A stretch of 64,000 nucleotides of DNA from Campylobacter fetus subsp. testudinum 03-427 (lineage in GTDB: Bacteria > Campylobacterota > Campylobacteria > Campylobacterales > Campylobacteraceae). Each line of letters begins with the position of its first letter. The stretch's first letter is position 1. The stretch covers positions 1,054,001-1,118,000 of the forward strand of contig CP006833.1 of NCBI GenBank assembly GCA_000495505.1, written 5' to 3'. A program made the position numbers and the translations under genes. Under the pieces are notes generated by a model. That model made no database searches. It had not been told where the DNA came from and saw only the letters and a list, made by a program, of their open reading frames with translations. Positions 8,550 to 17,626 of this stretch are shown one piece after another.

Positions 8550-8578
8550 ATTATATCTATTAAATAATAATAAATTTT
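8550..8578 (-). promoter_or_regulatory. katA promoter with PerR/Fur-like box
   Basis: On the minus strand TATAAT (8550-8555) lies 35 bp before the start. Directly upstream, 8560-8578 reads as an A/T-only, partly symmetrical TTAAATAATAATAAATTT. The position between -10 and -35 and the TAATAATA core suit PerR, but the match is by eye only. Confidence 0.4.
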
Positions 8579-8702
8579 AAATAGAAATAATTTTTATTGA
8601 TTACAGTTTTTAATGTTATTTTTGCTATAAAATTGATTAAACTCTATATTCTAAGGCTATTATAGCTTAAATACCAGAAATTTGAAAGTCTAAACGAAAC
8701 AG

Positions 8703-8745
8703 ACTCCACACATTAGATAAATGTTTTATATATGGCGTGTGGAGT
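8703..8745. terminator. Long-loop hairpin after the TonB receptor gene
   Basis: ACTCCACAC (8703-8711) pairs exactly with GTGTGGAGT (8737-8745) around a 25-base loop, 24 bp past the receptor stop. The T-rich tail is weak. It probably terminates the receptor gene and separates it from katA. Confidence 0.45.
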
Positions 8746-8768
8746 TTTATATTAATTAAATTTATTGA

Positions 8769-10748
8769 TTAAAAATGCGCTTTGAACTTTACCCAAAAGC
8801 TTCGTCCCGGCTCATAAACTCTAGTAGTAGCTGGTATATCTAAAGTAGAAATTGCTGCTCCATTTTTAGAGTTGTGATAGCTATAAAGTGCGTTATTTAA
8901 GTTTTCAGCTGCGACTAGGAATTGATAATTTTTATATTTATATCCTCCATATAGTCCAACAGTCCAAAAATCATCACTATATCCTAAATCTTTTCCAATA
9001 GCGTTTCCATAACCTTCTTTATAGCGATGTTGAGCTGCATTTGCATAAAACTGGGCGTTTGCAAACCATGATTTTTGCTCAAGTCCAACTAAAAATCTAA
9101 ATGCAAGAGGTGAAATTTGAGGTAACGGATCGCCGTCATTTAAACCGTTTGTATTTTTTAAATTTTTTCCATACGTATATGAAGCGCCACCGCCTATTTT
9201 AAATAGATTTTGAAGCAATATCTCGCCATCAAGCTCTCCACCAAGCATCATAACATCGGTATTAAACGCACTAGTAGCAGTGTCATAACGAAGCATTATA
9301 TAATCATCTATTTTAGAAGCAAAAAGATTGAAACTCAGCTCGGAATTCTCATTTTTAAGTACGCTTCCTAAGTCAATTTGGCTATTTTTTTCTTTATTTA
9401 AATCCATACCGCCTACTTTTGAAAACTCCCAAAAATCAGCAACCCTCTGTGCATGACCTAAACCAGCGTATAAAGTCAGATCATTTAGATAATGCTCATA
9501 TCTAACAAAAGCAGATACTGGATTTTGATCTTTTGAGGTAGCCAATTGTCCCGCGTTATATTTATCTATACTAACGTGATCTATCCTAACGCCGCTAAAG
9601 ACTCCGTAATCGCCTTCTATATACTCACCTTGAGCAAATCCCGAAGTATAGTCGATCACCGCATTTTTTCTATAAGGCATATTGCTAACTAAATTTGTTA
9701 CTATTCCTCCGCCTGAACCCATACCGTTTCTTGAGCTATGCTCGTCCGTACTATATGAAGCGCCTATATATCCGGTTAAATCATCGAAATTTAAAACTCC
9801 CTCAGCTCTAACGCCTTTTATCTCTCTTTTTGGGTTGCTATAACTATAGCTATTTCCTTTGTTGGCATTTGGTCTTAGAGAAAAGTTATCCATAACGTGG
9901 TCAATCTCATGATAAAAAGCTTGCATATTTAGCTGATGCTCACCAAAACCCTGCTCTAATCCTACACCAAAAGACGTACGATCAAATTTTACTCCATCCA
10001 TAGCTCTATCTGCGTATGCCGCTTTTCCACTTCCAAAATCAGCGCTAAAGCTTAAAGCAGTATCGTCTAAAGGCGTAAATGTAGCTATAAGAGCGCCTGT
10101 CTTTTTTGAATATTTGGAATGCACATCATTGCCATCTCCGTCTTTATAATCACCACTTTTATAAATTCCACCAGTTGCTTGCAAACTTCCTAGCTCATTT
10201 CCGCCTAGTAAATTTACACTTGTTTCTCTTCTATCAAAACTACCATAAAGTGCATTTAAATTCCCATTAAAAGTAGTTTCACTAAGGCGAAGCATATCTC
10301 TATCAAATAGCACTGCGCCGCTTATAAGCGCTCCAAATCTCACATCTTGAGGCCCTTTGATAATCCTAACTGATCTATAATTTTCAGGAGATATATAAGT
10401 AACGGCGGTGTCCATTCTACCGCCGCAACCTCCGTGCAGTAAAGAGTTATCTATAAATATAGGAAGTCTTCCAGCACCTTGTGAGCGATACAGAATTTCA
10501 CTTCCGCCGCCGCCTTTTCTAGTCATCGAAAATCCGCTAACATTTAAAAGAGACTTTGCTAGATCAGGAGATTCTAAAATAGTCTCTTTTCCGGCAACTT
10601 CTACTTTTGTTGGCTCATCCAAGATATTTTTTTCTATCTTTGAGCTAACACTGATTTTATCTAACACTACCACTGAATCACTAGTGGTTTGGGCATTTAA
10701 AGCAGTAGCGCATAGCAAAGAGCTTGCGATAACAGATGAAAAACGCAT
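8769..10748 (-). CDS. TonB-dependent copper receptor, OprC/NosA type
   Basis: A 659-residue outer-membrane receptor: signal peptide ending about residue 19 (LNAQ), plug domain to about 150 including IKGPQDVRFGA, then a beta-barrel ending in a C-terminal phenylalanine (VKFKAHF). Seen: C108-GGR-M112 in the plug and H284-V-M286 in the barrel, the CxxxM plus HxM set known to hold copper in Pseudomonas OprC. This points to copper uptake, energised by TonB-ExbB-ExbD encoded elsewhere. AAAGGATC precedes the start. A shrunken paralogue lies at 3180-3437. It could carry another cargo, but the paired motifs make copper the best reading. Confidence 0.85.
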   Translation of the reverse strand: MRFSSVIASSLLCATALNAQTTSDSVVVLDKISVSSKIEKNILDEPTKVEVAGKETILESPDLAKSLLNVSGFSMTRKGGGGSEILYRSQGAGRLPIFIDNSLLHGGCGGRMDTAVTYISPENYRSVRIIKGPQDVRFGALISGAVLFDRDMLRLSETTFNGNLNALYGSFDRRETSVNLLGGNELGSLQATGGIYKSGDYKDGDGNDVHSKYSKKTGALIATFTPLDDTALSFSADFGSGKAAYADRAMDGVKFDRTSFGVGLEQGFGEHQLNMQAFYHEIDHVMDNFSLRPNANKGNSYSYSNPKREIKGVRAEGVLNFDDLTGYIGASYSTDEHSSRNGMGSGGGIVTNLVSNMPYRKNAVIDYTSGFAQGEYIEGDYGVFSGVRIDHVSIDKYNAGQLATSKDQNPVSAFVRYEHYLNDLTLYAGLGHAQRVADFWEFSKVGGMDLNKEKNSQIDLGSVLKNENSELSFNLFASKIDDYIMLRYDTATSAFNTDVMMLGGELDGEILLQNLFKIGGGASYTYGKNLKNTNGLNDGDPLPQISPLAFRFLVGLEQKSWFANAQFYANAAQHRYKEGYGNAIGKDLGYSDDFWTVGLYGGYKYKNYQFLVAAENLNNALYSYHNSKNGAAISTLDIPATTRVYEPGRSFWVKFKAHF

Positions 10749-10935
10749 TTTGATCCTTTTATGAATTTATAACTATTAGTAAATAGATATTTTTATTATT
10801 AAATTAAATTTCATTGTTGAAAATAAATATATAAACTTACACTATATTTAAATTTAACCATAAATAGACAATATTTTAAATAAAATGGTATCTAATATTA
10901 TCTTACACATAGATTAAATATATTATATAAAAGTA

Positions 10936-10970
10936 TAAATTTAAACACCTTTTAAAGGTGTTTAAATTTA
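10936..10970. terminator. Hairpin downstream of lon
   Basis: A near-perfect inverted repeat with 17-bp arms (TAAATTTAAACACC and complement) centred about 58 bp past the lon stop. The rest of 10749-11010 is A/T-rich and holds the receptor promoter region; I see no gene there. Confidence 0.6.
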
Positions 10971-11010
10971 ATAAAATAAAAATAAAAAAACAATAAAATT
11001 GAGTATGAAT

Positions 11011-13410
11011 TTACTTTGAAAACGATAGTTTCAAGACATCTTCTATCGTATCTACAGGAATTATCTGCATATTTTCTTTGACTTCACTTGGTATCTCTTC
11101 AAGGTCGCGATCGTAATTTTTACGCGGAATCAAAGCAGTTTTTATCTTAGCTTTATAGGCTGCTATAAGCTTCTCTTTTAATCCTCCTATAGGAAGAACT
11201 TTCCCGCTCAAAGTGATCTCTCCTGTCATAGCAACATCGCTTTTTATAGGAGTATCACTAAGTATAGAAGCTATGGCTGTACTCATCGTTATACCAGCAC
11301 TTGGACCATCTTTTGGAGTGGCTCCCTCAGGAACGTGGATATGAAGATCAAATGAGTTATAAACCGCCATTTCCTTGCCTTTATCGTCTTTTGCAAGCAT
11401 AGATTTTGGAACTTTTATCTTATTTGTATCGATAAGAGTCTTAACTAAACTAAAAGATATCTGAGCAGACTCTTTCATCACATCTCCAAGCTGTCCTGTG
11501 ATCTGCATAGATCCTTTGCCCTTTATGCGCACAACTTCGATTTTTAGTACATCTCCACCGACACTCGTCCATGCAAGTCCATTAACTATACCTACTTGAT
11601 CCGTGCTATCTACGCTATCTATCTCAAATACTTTTTTATCTAAAAAGTTTTTTAAATTTTTAGGAGTTATAGATACTTTTTGTATCTTATTTTCCAAAAT
11701 TTCAAGAGCGACTTTTCTTAAGATATCAGCTATCTTTCTTCTTAAATTTCTTACTCCGCTCTCTCTTGTGTATTCTTCTATTATCAAGCTTAAAGCTTCT
11801 TTTGTTATGCTGATTTCAGACGGTTTTAATCCATGTTTTTTAAGCTCTGAAGGAATGAGATATTTCTTTGCTATTTGAAACTTCTCTTGCGGAGTGTAGC
11901 TATTTAACGATATAAACTCCATTCTATCTCTAAGTGGAGCTGGTATAAGTCCTATATCATTTGCAGTGGCTATAAATATAACCTTGCTCAAATCCACATT
12001 AAAATTTAGATAATAATCCCTAAATTTAGAGTTTTGCTCAGGATCCAAAACTTCAAGTAAAACAGCAGTTGGATCTCCTTTATATGACCTTGCGAGTTTA
12101 TCTATCTCATCTAAAACAACAACTGGATTCATAGTTTTAGCTTCTATAAGTCCTTGCACTATACGTCCTGGCATAGCTCCTATATAAGTTCTTCTATGAC
12201 CTCTTAGCTCATTTACATCTTCAAGCCCGCCCAAAGCTATACGCACAAGCTCTCTTTTTAAAGCTTTTGAAATAGAGTTTGCAAGACTTGTTTTACCTAC
12301 TCCAGGAGGTCCAACAAAACATAGTATAACTCCGTTATTTGTTTTAGACTCAAGTCCTCTTAGCTCCAAAAGTTCTCTTAGCCCAAAATACTCAACTATA
12401 CGTTTTTTCGGCTTTTCCAGTCCATAATGATCACTATCAAGCTGATTAGCCACATCTTTTACACCGAGCTTTTTTTTAGAGAAATTTCCAAATGGTACAT
12501 CCAAAGCCCAATCCAAGTAGCTTCCAGTCATACTAGCTTCTGAGCCATCAGGATGCATACGCGATAGTTTTAAAATTTGCTTATTTATCTCTTTATAAGC
12601 GTCTTCTCCCATATACGGTTTTTTGGCTTCTAATTTATTTTTATACTCGCTTATCTCTTCTTCGCGCCCAACGTCACTACCAAGCTCTTTTTGTATCTCT
12701 TTTAGCTGCTCTTTTAAGAAATACTCTTTATTTACTTTATCTATTTTAGAATGAACTTTTGATTTTATCTCTTTTTGAAGCTTATTAGCCTCTATCTCCT
12801 CTATCAAATAATCAATTATCTTAAGTACTCTATTTTCTAAATTTTCTTCTATAAAAAAGTCGTAAGCTACACCTTTTTTAAGTCTTAAAGCACTTGAAAT
12901 AAGATCGCAAACTCTAGTAGCTTCTATACTTTCATCTATAGTTTTTAAGAGATCTGGAGGGAAAAAATGATTTAATAAACTTAAGCTTTTTACCTTCTCT
13001 CTTAAAACACTTAAAAGCGCATCAACTTTTTGATTAGAAGGTCTTTCTATATCTATAGTATCTACTAGTGCTATAAGCGGATCGGAGTTTATGTTGGCTA
13101 TGATTTTGCCTTTTTGTGAGCCTTGAAAAAGTATTTTTACTCTACCATCAGGAAGAGATATCCTTCTCATAACACTTCCTATAACTCCAGCGTTATAGCA
13201 AGCATCAAACTCTCTCATACCCTCATTTTGCGGTTTTGATGATACAACCAAAATAGGAGTATTATCTCTAAGAGCTAAGTCAAGTGCTTTTATGTTTTTC
13301 TCATCATTTAAAAAAAGTGGTGTTATCATAAAAGGGTATAAAAATAGCTCATCTTCTACAATAACTGGCAAATTTGCCGGAAAAGTTTTTATACTATTTA
13401 TCTGCATCAA
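11011..13410 (-). CDS. lon: ATP-dependent protease Lon
   Basis: Degrades damaged and short-lived regulatory proteins in the cytoplasm as a hexamer. Seen: 799 residues with the N-terminal substrate domain, a Walker [10 protein letters not shown], a Walker [11 protein letters not shown], and the C-terminal protease domain with the S704-K747 dyad (DGPSAGIT and [10 protein letters not shown]), spaced as in E. coli Lon. TAGGAG precedes the ATG. It follows bamD by five bases on the same strand, so the two are co-transcribed; the lon-bamD pair is also found in C. jejuni. Confidence 0.97.
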   Translation of the reverse strand: MMQINSIKTFPANLPVIVEDELFLYPFMITPLFLNDEKNIKALDLALRDNTPILVVSSKPQNEGMREFDACYNAGVIGSVMRRISLPDGRVKILFQGSQKGKIIANINSDPLIALVDTIDIERPSNQKVDALLSVLREKVKSLSLLNHFFPPDLLKTIDESIEATRVCDLISSALRLKKGVAYDFFIEENLENRVLKIIDYLIEEIEANKLQKEIKSKVHSKIDKVNKEYFLKEQLKEIQKELGSDVGREEEISEYKNKLEAKKPYMGEDAYKEINKQILKLSRMHPDGSEASMTGSYLDWALDVPFGNFSKKKLGVKDVANQLDSDHYGLEKPKKRIVEYFGLRELLELRGLESKTNNGVILCFVGPPGVGKTSLANSISKALKRELVRIALGGLEDVNELRGHRRTYIGAMPGRIVQGLIEAKTMNPVVVLDEIDKLARSYKGDPTAVLLEVLDPEQNSKFRDYYLNFNVDLSKVIFIATANDIGLIPAPLRDRMEFISLNSYTPQEKFQIAKKYLIPSELKKHGLKPSEISITKEALSLIIEEYTRESGVRNLRRKIADILRKVALEILENKIQKVSITPKNLKNFLDKKVFEIDSVDSTDQVGIVNGLAWTSVGGDVLKIEVVRIKGKGSMQITGQLGDVMKESAQISFSLVKTLIDTNKIKVPKSMLAKDDKGKEMAVYNSFDLHIHVPEGATPKDGPSAGITMSTAIASILSDTPIKSDVAMTGEITLSGKVLPIGGLKEKLIAAYKAKIKTALIPRKNYDRDLEEIPSEVKENMQIIPVDTIEDVLKLSFSK

Positions 13411-13415
13411 ATCTC

Positions 13416-14063
13416 CTACTCAAAAGGTCTCATATACCAAGGAAGTTTTGGTTTTATAGAATCTACATTATTTAAAGGCGAACTTTCTAATTTATCTTTA
13501 TAAATTTCAGCCGACTCGCCTCTGTCTGTTCTTTCATAAAGATCATAAATTTGAGTATATAGATACTGTCTTGCTAGTCTAAATTTAACCAGCATAGTCT
13601 CGATAAGAGGTCTGTATTGCGTATTTGGGTATGCGTTTAGAAATTTTTCTATCTCATTGATACTATCTTGCATAAGTTTTTGATTTCTATTTGGTTTTGT
13701 AAAAGAGTCGAAATTTGCCTTTATCTTTAGATACTGAGCAAACTCTATAGACTGCTTTGTTCCGTATCTTTTTATATATTCATCAAGATAGAAATTTGCT
13801 AAAATATACTGCTCTTCATCTACGTGAGCTTGAGCTAATATAAGTAGTATCTGTTCTAAAAGCGGTGAAGCTACGTGTTCGCTGGCAAATGAGACATAAT
13901 GTTTATCGGCACTATCTAAATCGTTACCTTTTATATCTTCAATAATCTGAGAATACCAGCCATCAGGCGTTAGATTAAAAAGTTCGTTGTCATTTTTATC
14001 ACTGCAGCCAACAAAAACAAGTAAGCTAACTGCAAAGATGACACTTTTTAAATTTATTTTCAT
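13416..14063 (-). CDS. bamD: Outer membrane assembly lipoprotein BamD
   Basis: A 215-residue lipoprotein of the Bam complex that inserts beta-barrel proteins into the outer membrane. Seen: a signal peptide with lipobox LVFVGC and lipidated C20, followed by helical TPR-like repeats typical of BamD/ComL (for example around ANFYLDEYIKRYG). AAAGGAAA precedes the start. It heads a two-gene unit with lon. A TATAGT -10 candidate lies near 14095 on the minus strand. In C. jejuni the next gene away from lon is fliW; here the fucose island begins instead. Confidence 0.9.
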   Translation of the reverse strand: MKINLKSVIFAVSLLVFVGCSDKNDNELFNLTPDGWYSQIIEDIKGNDLDSADKHYVSFASEHVASPLLEQILLILAQAHVDEEQYILANFYLDEYIKRYGTKQSIEFAQYLKIKANFDSFTKPNRNQKLMQDSINEIEKFLNAYPNTQYRPLIETMLVKFRLARQYLYTQIYDLYERTDRGESAEIYKDKLESSPLNNVDSIKPKLPWYMRPFE

Positions 14064-14195
14064 CTGTTTCCTTTTTTAGTAATGCAATATTTTACTATAA
14101 ATCAAGTATAAAATCGGTTTAAATTTTATGGTAAATGATTATATCAATATTTAGTAAATTTAGAAAAAATCTATATTTAAATTTGAAATTATTTA

Positions 14196-14204
14196 TGCTA
14201 TAAT
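14196..14204 (+). promoter_or_regulatory. Extended -10 promoter giving a leaderless iclR-family mRNA
   Basis: TGCTATAAT at 14196-14204 ends only six bases before the ATG at 14211. Transcription starting the usual 6-8 bases after the -10 box would begin at or within a base or two of the start codon. No ribosome binding site is present. Confidence 0.6.
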
Positions 14205-14210
14205 CCGCAA

Positions 14211-14978
14211 ATGGAAAAGAAACTACACAATCCAACTCTTAGAGTTCTAGAGATATTTAAAGTACTTTTTGCTAGTAGCAACGGACTTAGTTTTTCTGAA
14301 ATTTCACAGATAACAGGTATATCAAAAGGCACTCTTCATCCTATTTTGATGACTCTCATTTATGAAGACTTTTTACAAATAAATGAAAATAAGATAAATA
14401 TCGGCAAAAACTGCTTTAAAATCGGAAACGCTTACGTTCATTCGCTAGATTTTATAGATACTATAAAACCTCATATGAAAGATATAGTCTTTGTTTGCGG
14501 TGAAATATGCCAACTAGGCGTACTTGATGGATCAGACGTTTTATACATAGAAAAAACAGAACCAAAACAAGCCATAAAATTAGAATCATACGTTGGCAAA
14601 AATCTACCCGCGTACGCTACTGCGCTGGGCAAATGCTTACTTAGCGGACTAAATGATGATGAGATAAGAAAGTTATATTTTGATAAAAACTCATTTCAAA
14701 AATATACACAAAATACAGTTTCAGATATAAACTCGCTTTTAAAACAAATTTATGAAGTGCGAGCAAACGGATACGCACACGAAATAGCAGAAAGCAATAA
14801 AGATATAGAGTGTGTGGCAGTTCCTCTTAGATCTGATGGAAAAATCATCGCTTCAATTAGCGTTAGTCTCCCGATATATCGCTCAAATGATGAAAAAATT
14901 CGCTCTATCATAGAAATTTTAAAACTTCAAGCTGCACTTATAGAAAAAGAAAATAGCCTAATTTATAAATCAAAATAA
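14211..14978 (+). CDS. IclR-family regulator of the L-fucose island
   Basis: A 255-residue transcription factor. Seen: an N-terminal winged helix-turn-helix (about 10-70, with LSFSEISQITGISKGTLHPI) and a C-terminal IclR effector domain (about 80-250, including YIEKTEPKQAIKLES and the ALGKCLLS segment). It resembles Cj0480c, the regulator of the C. jejuni fucose locus. From the family: it binds palindromic operators and responds to a pathway intermediate. TCGTATATAC lies 29 bp after its stop, with two related copies before the next gene. It is transcribed in the same direction as the catabolic genes from its own, apparently leaderless, promoter. Confidence 0.88.
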   Translation: MEKKLHNPTLRVLEIFKVLFASSNGLSFSEISQITGISKGTLHPILMTLIYEDFLQINENKINIGKNCFKIGNAYVHSLDFIDTIKPHMKDIVFVCGEICQLGVLDGSDVLYIEKTEPKQAIKLESYVGKNLPAYATALGKCLLSGLNDDEIRKLYFDKNSFQKYTQNTVSDINSLLKQIYEVRANGYAHEIAESNKDIECVAVPLRSDGKIIASISVSLPIYRSNDEKIRSIIEILKLQAALIEKENSLIYKSK

Positions 14979-15006
14979 TTCAAATTTATCAAGCTTCTAA
15001 TATTGT

Positions 15007-15016
15007 TCGTATATAC
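15007..15016 (+). promoter_or_regulatory. Operator candidate O1 (TCGTATATAC)
   Basis: TCGTATATAC, exactly inverted at 15171-15180. It lies between the regulator and the first catabolic gene, some 140 bp from the other copies, which would suit DNA looping. Confidence 0.4.
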
Positions 15017-15145
15017 AAAATTAAACATAAAATAATTAAACATAAATTTATATTTAATATAGCAGATAAAGTGTTACATTTCTACACTATTTATGATAAT
15101 TATTTGCGATTTTATTGACATTATGATATAAATTTGTTACTATAT

Positions 15146-15184
15146 TTTATCGTATATTAAATATTAGTTTGTATATACGATAAA
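15146..15184. promoter_or_regulatory. Operator candidate O2/O3: 12-bp inverted repeat
   Basis: TTTATCGTATAT (15146-15157) and its perfect complement ATATACGATAAA (15173-15184) flank 15 bases, ending 20 bp before the start of the first catabolic gene. The arms contain the TCGTATAT word of O1. The position over the promoter is what a repressor site for the IclR protein would need. Confidence 0.6.
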
Positions 15185-15204
15185 TAAATTAGAAAGATGA
15201 ATTT

Positions 15205-16092
15205 ATGAAAAGTGTTATATATACTCCTACTGTAACGATTTTCGATGATGAGCAAAATATAGATTTGAAAGCAAATGCAAGGCTTTTAGAGTATCTTTGC
15301 GAATTTAGCTTAGATGGATTTGTACTTTTTGGAAGTACGGGTGAATTTACAGCTTTTGATACCAAACAAAAAAAGAAACTCATAGATTTATACTTAAAAA
15401 CATCAAAATATCCACTATTTGTAGGAACAAGCTCTTTAAACTTTAAAGAGTGTGTAGAACTTAGCAATTACTCTATAGATAATGGCGCAAAAGGCGTTTT
15501 AGTGGTATCTCCGTACTATTACGCTGCTTCACAGAAAAATCTTTTTGACTACTATGATAAACTAGCAAAAATGGTGAATGGCGACATATTTATCTATAAT
15601 TATCCAGCTAGAACAGGAAGCGACATAAACTCCAAAACCGTTTTAAAACTTATAGAAAATAATACAAATATAAAAGGTATAAAAGACACAACTCCTATGA
15701 TTTCTCATACAAAAGAGATAATAGAAGCTACGAAAAAATATAATTTTAGCGTGTATTCAGGTTTTGATGATCATTTTGTGGATAATATTTTTGCTGGTGG
15801 AGTTGGCTGCATATCTGGATTGTCAAATATAGCACCAGACATATGGACAAAGCTTGTAAAATCTGCAAACGACAATGATTTTATAAATTTAAAAAACTAT
15901 TCATCAGCTATAAATAAACTAATGGAACTATACACTTTAGACGCTAATTTCTCACTAATATTTAAAAAGCTTTTAAATTTAAATGGATTAAATTTAAATG
16001 AAAATGCTATTTTTCCTTATAACTCTTTGGACGAGATTAAATTTGAAAAAGCAAAAATGATATTAGAAGATGCAAGAAGGTTGGTAAAATGA
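15205..16092 (+). CDS. DapA-family aldolase (probable 2-keto-3-deoxy-L-fuconate aldolase)
   Basis: A 295-residue class I aldolase of the dihydrodipicolinate synthase/N-acetylneuraminate lyase family. Seen: GSTGEF for the substrate carboxylate, the tyrosine in IYNYPARTG, and the Schiff-base lysine in IKGIKDTT. It resembles Cj0481 of the C. jejuni fucose locus. Context gives the likely reaction: cleavage of 2-keto-3-deoxy-L-fuconate to pyruvate and L-lactaldehyde. It is not the lysine-pathway DapA, judging by its neighbours. The ribosome site is weak (AGAAAG). The stop overlaps the next start as ATGA, so the two are translationally coupled. Confidence 0.85.
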   Translation: MKSVIYTPTVTIFDDEQNIDLKANARLLEYLCEFSLDGFVLFGSTGEFTAFDTKQKKKLIDLYLKTSKYPLFVGTSSLNFKECVELSNYSIDNGAKGVLVVSPYYYAASQKNLFDYYDKLAKMVNGDIFIYNYPARTGSDINSKTVLKLIENNTNIKGIKDTTPMISHTKEIIEATKKYNFSVYSGFDDHFVDNIFAGGVGCISGLSNIAPDIWTKLVKSANDNDFINLKNYSSAINKLMELYTLDANFSLIFKKLLNLNGLNLNENAIFPYNSLDEIKFEKAKMILEDARRLVK

Positions 16093-17606
16093 ATGCTATT
16101 CACGTAGATGAAAGAGATAACGCGGCAACTGCTTTAAAGCCTATTCAAAAAGGTAGTGTAGAACTTGGTGTAACGATAATAGAAGATATCTCAAAAGGGC
16201 ATAAATTTGCTACAAAAGATATCAAAAAAGGTGAAGCGATAATAAAATACTCATCAGTAATCGGTATAGCAAATCAAGATATCAAAAAAGGCGCATGGAT
16301 ACATGTGCATAATATCGAAGGCACTAGAGGTAGAGGAGATATAAGCCAAAATTTACACATCACCTCTCAAGAAGTAAAAAATAAAAAACAAATAGCGTCA
16401 AACGATAAAAAATACGAACTTCAAGGATATAGACGAAGCGATGGGAGTTTTGGACTTAGAAATCATATTTTAATCCTTCCTAGCGTGCATTGCGCAAATA
16501 AAGTAGTAGAAAAAATAGCAGCTGCTATAAACTATGGTTTAGGATTAGGAAATGATGAGTGCAAAGTAGTATATGTGACTCATCAACACGGATGCAGTCA
16601 GCTTGAGTTTGACGCAAGGCAAACTATGGATACTCTAGTTGGAAATGGTGCAAACCCAAATATTTATGGAGTTTTAGTAATCGGACTTGGATGCGAAGTA
16701 ATAAGCGCTCAAAACGTAGCAAAAGAGATAAAAGATAGAGCACCTTATAAAGAAGTAGAACATTTCACCATTCAACAAAGCGGTGGAACTAGAAAAAGCA
16801 TAGAAAAAGGTCTAGAAATAGCTAAAAATATGCTACAAAACGCTCTTAAATTTAAAAAAAGTCGTGGTGATTTAAGCGATCTGATTTTAGGTACTGAGTG
16901 CGGAGGAAGCGATAGTTTTTCAGGCTTAAGCGCAAATCCTGCTTTAGGAGTAGCTAGTGATATAGTTATACAAAAAGGCGGAAGTGTTATATTAGCTGAA
17001 ACTACAGAGCTTATAGGAGCTGAGCATATATTAGCAGCTAGAAGTATAAATGAAGATATAAAAAAACAAGTAATATCTACTATAACAAGCTTTGAACAAA
17101 GAGTTTTGGATTCAAAAGCAGATATAAGAGGAGCAAATCCTAGTCCAGGAAACATAGAAGGCGGATTAAGTTCTATCGAAGAAAAATCTCTTGGCTGTAT
17201 CTATAAAGCAGGAAATCAACCAGTGGTGAGCGTAAAAAAGTATGCACAGCCTATCACGCAAAAAGGTCTCACTCTTATGGATACTCCTGGAAATGATATA
17301 GAGCAGTTAAGCGCAATGGTTGCTGGTGGATGCAATATATGTGTATTTACTACAGGAAGAGGAACGCCCACTGGAAGTCCCATAACTCCGACTATAAAAG
17401 TATCGTCTAATAGCGCCGTTTATCACAATATGAACGATGCTATAGATATAAATGCAGGAAGCATAATAGACGGACAAAAAAGTATAAAAGAAGTTGGTGA
17501 AGAGATTTTAGATTTTATAGTTGCTATCTCAAATGCAAAACTCACAAAAGCTGAGCAAAACGAGCAAAACGACTTTTCGATATGGCGACTTGCCACAACG
17601 GTTTAA
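16089..17606 (+). CDS. UxaA-family dehydratase (probable L-fuconate dehydratase)
   Basis: A 505-residue altronate-dehydratase-type enzyme. Seen: an N-terminal SAF domain (about 10-100) joined to the large UxaA domain, with GCSQLEFDA, ECGGSDSFSGLSANPALG and the C-terminal FTTGRGTPTGSPITPTIK. From the family: metal-dependent dehydration of a sugar acid; context suggests L-fuconate to 2-keto-3-deoxy-L-fuconate. In C. jejuni, as I recall, the matching gene is annotated in two parts (Cj0482, Cj0483); here it is one intact frame. It overlaps the aldolase gene by four bases and is followed 20 bp later by the dehydrogenase. It is cytoplasmic. Confidence 0.88.
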   Translation: MNAIHVDERDNAATALKPIQKGSVELGVTIIEDISKGHKFATKDIKKGEAIIKYSSVIGIANQDIKKGAWIHVHNIEGTRGRGDISQNLHITSQEVKNKKQIASNDKKYELQGYRRSDGSFGLRNHILILPSVHCANKVVEKIAAAINYGLGLGNDECKVVYVTHQHGCSQLEFDARQTMDTLVGNGANPNIYGVLVIGLGCEVISAQNVAKEIKDRAPYKEVEHFTIQQSGGTRKSIEKGLEIAKNMLQNALKFKKSRGDLSDLILGTECGGSDSFSGLSANPALGVASDIVIQKGGSVILAETTELIGAEHILAARSINEDIKKQVISTITSFEQRVLDSKADIRGANPSPGNIEGGLSSIEEKSLGCIYKAGNQPVVSVKKYAQPITQKGLTLMDTPGNDIEQLSAMVAGGCNICVFTTGRGTPTGSPITPTIKVSSNSAVYHNMNDAIDINAGSIIDGQKSIKEVGEEILDFIVAISNAKLTKAEQNEQNDFSIWRLATTV

Positions 17607-17626
17607 CTAAATTTAAAGGATAAAAA

